A DNA stretch of 6,429 nt from Bacteroidota bacterium. GTDB lineage: Bacteria > Bacteroidota > Bacteroidia > Cytophagales > Cyclobacteriaceae. Location of the stretch: positions 1 through 6,429 of the forward strand of contig QGUY01000229.1 of assembly GCA_003242315.1 (NCBI GenBank). Reading direction: 5' to 3'. The notes beneath the pieces are model-generated. The model was given only the letters and a program-made list of their open reading frames with translations. It made no database searches and was not told where the DNA came from. How positions within the stretch are numbered: the first letter of the stretch is position 1; each line of letters opens with the position of its first letter. Of this stretch, positions 3,983-6,429 are shown piece after piece. Both the position numbers and the translations under genes were made by a program.

Positions 3983-6429
3983 CTACTGCGCCAGGTTAAA
4001 GCTTACGCGTATACCGAACCGAGTAGTTGCGCGAGGGAAGGAACTTGTGATGAGAGGCTCGTTGATGGTCCGTTCAAAGTACCCCTGTATGTTAAGTTTC
4101 TCGTTGAGCGCATATGCAATGCTGGGCCGCAGCTGGAAGTTTATGTTACCGTTCGTTACCGTGCCCAGGTCGCCAATTTTGCGCTGCAGGGTTCTGGTAT
4201 CGGACACGGTGAGGTTAAAACGGAATGTGAAGTCATTCTTGAGCACAACGGTGCGCCCTTGCGTTTTGAACGGCAGTCGCATGTTGTTCTTCGTGTAACC
4301 CAATTCAAAGGAAACATCCTTGCTGTTCACTTCCGTGATCTGCGCATTGGAAATGTTGAGCGCCAGGTCGCGCTTGGTGCGGTACTGAAGATTGCCGGTC
4401 AACCTGCTCTTGGTGCGGACATTGATCCCGATCAAAGGCGCAAACTGCTCCGAAATGAGCACCTGGTTGATTACGTACACCGGCACAGCTTCGCCATTCT
4501 CGTTGATTCCAAAATATCGCCGGTTGTAGTCTTCGATGGGGATGTTCAGACCAAGGTAATTGGGATCGCTATACTGAAGCGAGTTCGAATAGTTGACAAC
4601 GGAATAAGACGCCGTATAAGCATGGGTGATCGACACCATCTGGAAAACTTCGCGCAAAGCCGGCAGCTTACTTAATCCCGTGTATTCCACGCGCCAGTTG
4701 GGAAGCGGTGAGCTCGGGAAGGGAGAGAGGCTGATGGAGTGCGCATTCTGGCCGGTGTACGCGGCGATGAAAGCTGGAATCAGCACATCCTGCGACGCGG
4801 TGTCAAATTCCGGCTGTCCGGTGATCAGCGCAAACCGGCCTCGTATGATCTCCAGGTTTTCTTCGAAATCCTTAAAGGCGGATGACTCTTTCTCATCATT
4901 GTCGCCGTTGAACGCTGTCCTTATCGCCATCGTCGAAATCCTGTAGCTGCCGCTTCGGCTCGGATTCAGCGAGGCAAAGCCGTATTCGTTGGCAATTGGG
5001 TTATCAGGATCAAACCGGAAAATTTCCTGGTACGCCGTCATCGCGTCTTTCTTCACATCGATGGTAATGCGCAAGTCCGGCGTAGGTTCCATGTTGGCCC
5101 GCAGGTTGAGTGATGTGGTCTGCGTTTGCGTGAATGGAATGGTCAGACTCGTTTGCTGCACCAGCCAATTGTTTTTGCCGGCTTCGAAGCGAATGTTGGG
5201 ATCCTGGTCGCCCAAAATGAAGCCCCATCCCGGCGAATTGAAATCGCGATCCATACCAAAAAGCCATGGCGACGGCGTGAAGCCCGGAAGTATTGTTCCT
5301 TCTGATTTTGTATAGGTTCCGTTTACGGAACGCAACGACATGATCAAGCGCAACAGACCCTTGACGGCCGACGACGTCTTCCGTGTGGTATCTTGCTGAG
5401 GTTGAGTCTGTGGCCTTCCGCCCGTCGGAACACGCGACGGCGGGCGTGGTGGCGTGTTGATCTCTCTCAGGAACTTGCTCTTGTTGTAAAGCTTTACCAG
5501 GTCAACCGTACCTGAGAAGTTCTGCTCACGGTTGTTTTGGATGGTGTTCCTGAAATCGAGGCTGTCCGGTATATCCTGTTCTCCGGTTTGGATCGTAATC
5601 GAGTCTGGTTTATTCAGCGGTCCCGCGCGCCAATTGTAACTTGCCTGGTAACGGTAGTCCGCCCGCAGCCAGTCCACAGCAGGAATCTTGTCCAACGGAA
5701 GGGTGTAGTTCACAGCCACACTCTGATCGAAGTTTTTCATCCGACCGAATTTCTTCAGGTTGTCCATGACTTCGTTGCGCTTTTCTTCTGTGTCGAGTTC
5801 GCCTTCAGGCTCATCCACTACAGCGTTGGCCCTCGCGTTGTAATCAAGCGTGAGGTTCTTTGAAAGCGCCCACCTGAGATTGTAAGTACGATTGAAGATG
5901 AAATACTTCTGGAAGTTGGATATGTCGCCGAGGCCACCTTCGTTCCGATAAATATACTTGCTGAAGGAACGGTCCAGGTCCGCCCGCACTGCAATATTCG
6001 AAGGCATCAATCCAATGTTGAAATCCTTGATCAACCGCAGCCACGGCGAGTTAAGTCCTTTCGCATTCTTGAATGGCTCGACGCCAGTAGCCTTGGGTGC
6101 AAAGTTGTATGCGGCGGATGCCCTGTGCTGGAGGTTGAGTTGTTCCTTGATATTGAAATTCGATCGCGTTGCCTCGCTGAAGGCATAACTGAACGAGAAG
6201 TTTTCTATATCATAAATCCGTGTCGGCGCATCGGGTTTCACCTTCACCTTTCTCACGTTGGTGAAGTTGATACTTCGTCTGACGGACTGATCCCTTATCA
6301 GTTCAAGATAGTCATTGCGTTCTTCGCTGGTGTTAAACGATCGTAGCGTTGCATCAATGCGCACGTCCGGGTTAGCGGGATCGAACTGCGCCTTTATACA
6401 CTCCTCCAAGCCAATGAAACAGAACAGAA
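3983..6429 (-). CDS. sprA: Type IX secretion outer-membrane translocon SprA/Sov, C-terminal part (partial)
   Basis: SprA (Sov) is the very large outer-membrane barrel through which type IX cargo leaves the cell; in gliding species it is also needed for motility. Full-length proteins have about 2,400 residues. The window holds the last 814 codons, open to the right edge, so the true start is outside. Recognisable blocks are FDPANPDVRI near residue 15, RRSINFTNVRK at 50-60, RIYDIENFSFSYAFSE at about 70-85 and EPFKNAKGLNSPWLRLIKD. SEEKRN-like and PLDKIPAVDWLRADYRYQASYNWRAG segments follow, then IPAFIAAYTG at 550-559. The end is rich in alternating polar and hydrophobic beta strands and finishes TTRFGIRVSFNLAQ, as expected for a barrel. 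Residues about 324-350 form a Pro/Gln/Arg-rich linker. A TTG at 6409 is not the start, since the frame continues upstream. The first few codons (LFCFIGLEEC) do not look family-like and may be misread. gcvH follows 130 bases downstream in the same direction. Confidence 0.93.
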   Translation of the reverse strand, partial: LFCFIGLEECIKAQFDPANPDVRIDATLRSFNTSEERNDYLELIRDQSVRRSINFTNVRKVKVKPDAPTRIYDIENFSFSYAFSEATRSNFNIKEQLNLQHRASAAYNFAPKATGVEPFKNAKGLNSPWLRLIKDFNIGLMPSNIAVRADLDRSFSKYIYRNEGGLGDISNFQKYFIFNRTYNLRWALSKNLTLDYNARANAVVDEPEGELDTEEKRNEVMDNLKKFGRMKNFDQSVAVNYTLPLDKIPAVDWLRADYRYQASYNWRAGPLNKPDSITIQTGEQDIPDSLDFRNTIQNNREQNFSGTVDLVKLYNKSKFLREINTPPRPPSRVPTGGRPQTQPQQDTTRKTSSAVKGLLRLIMSLRSVNGTYTKSEGTILPGFTPSPWLFGMDRDFNSPGWGFILGDQDPNIRFEAGKNNWLVQQTSLTIPFTQTQTTSLNLRANMEPTPDLRITIDVKKDAMTAYQEIFRFDPDNPIANEYGFASLNPSRSGSYRISTMAIRTAFNGDNDEKESSAFKDFEENLEIIRGRFALITGQPEFDTASQDVLIPAFIAAYTGQNAHSISLSPFPSSPLPNWRVEYTGLSKLPALREVFQMVSITHAYTASYSVVNYSNSLQYSDPNYLGLNIPIEDYNRRYFGINENGEAVPVYVINQVLISEQFAPLIGINVRTKSRLTGNLQYRTKRDLALNISNAQITEVNSKDVSFELGYTKNNMRLPFKTQGRTVVLKNDFTFRFNLTVSDTRTLQRKIGDLGTVTNGNINFQLRPSIAYALNEKLNIQGYFERTINEPLITSSFPRATTRFGIRVSFNLAQ

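Noticed and set aside
3773..4675. A long plus-strand open frame opposite gcvH and the end of sprA
   Set aside because: It is antisense to two well-recognised genes, its translation resembles no known family and has no domain-like order, and it has no promoter or ribosome site. It is a shadow of the sprA codon pattern.
6407..6409. TTG as a start codon for an 808-residue protein
   Set aside because: The frame stays open to the window edge, and the SprA family is about 2,400 residues, so the start lies far upstream outside the window.

Overview
The window reads as a chromosomal fragment of a Bacteroidota bacterium. The strongest reason is the large minus-strand reading frame on the right. It matches the C-terminal third of SprA/Sov, the giant outer-membrane translocon of the type IX secretion system, which is confined to the Bacteroidetes-Chlorobi group. 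Two exact matches to the Bacteroidota -7 promoter element (TAnnTTTG) and the weak Shine-Dalgarno signals before most starts agree with this. The base composition is near half G+C, which suggests a non-flavobacterial lineage such as Cytophagales or Chitinophagales. That placement is inference only.

Layout from right to left on the minus strand: sprA (partial, runs off the right edge), a 130-bp gap, gcvH (glycine cleavage H protein), a 70-bp gap, then lipA (lipoyl synthase). A plus-strand gene for a secreted M28-family zinc aminopeptidase with a PA domain follows and converges on lipA. Left of it, on the minus strand and divergent from the peptidase gene, is the 5' part of gcvP (glycine decarboxylase P protein). 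The gcvP frame breaks about 25 bases from the left edge.

Three genes form one biochemical unit. GcvP decarboxylates glycine and passes the aminomethyl group to the lipoyl arm of GcvH, and LipA inserts the sulfur atoms that make that arm. SprA and the peptidase belong to the cell envelope and have no evident role in this pathway. SprA is the export channel of the type IX system. The peptidase has an N-terminal signal and no visible type IX C-terminal sorting domain.

Non-coding content is small. The gcvP/peptidase gap holds back-to-back candidate promoters. The peptidase/lipA gap holds a nine-base tandem repeat running into a long imperfect hairpin. A perfect 7-bp inverted repeat lies just after the sprA stop codon. 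No RNA genes, insertion sequences or CRISPR arrays were found. I found no wholly new system. The points most worth checking are the gcvP frame break, the repeat/hairpin element and the joining of sprA to lipoylation genes.
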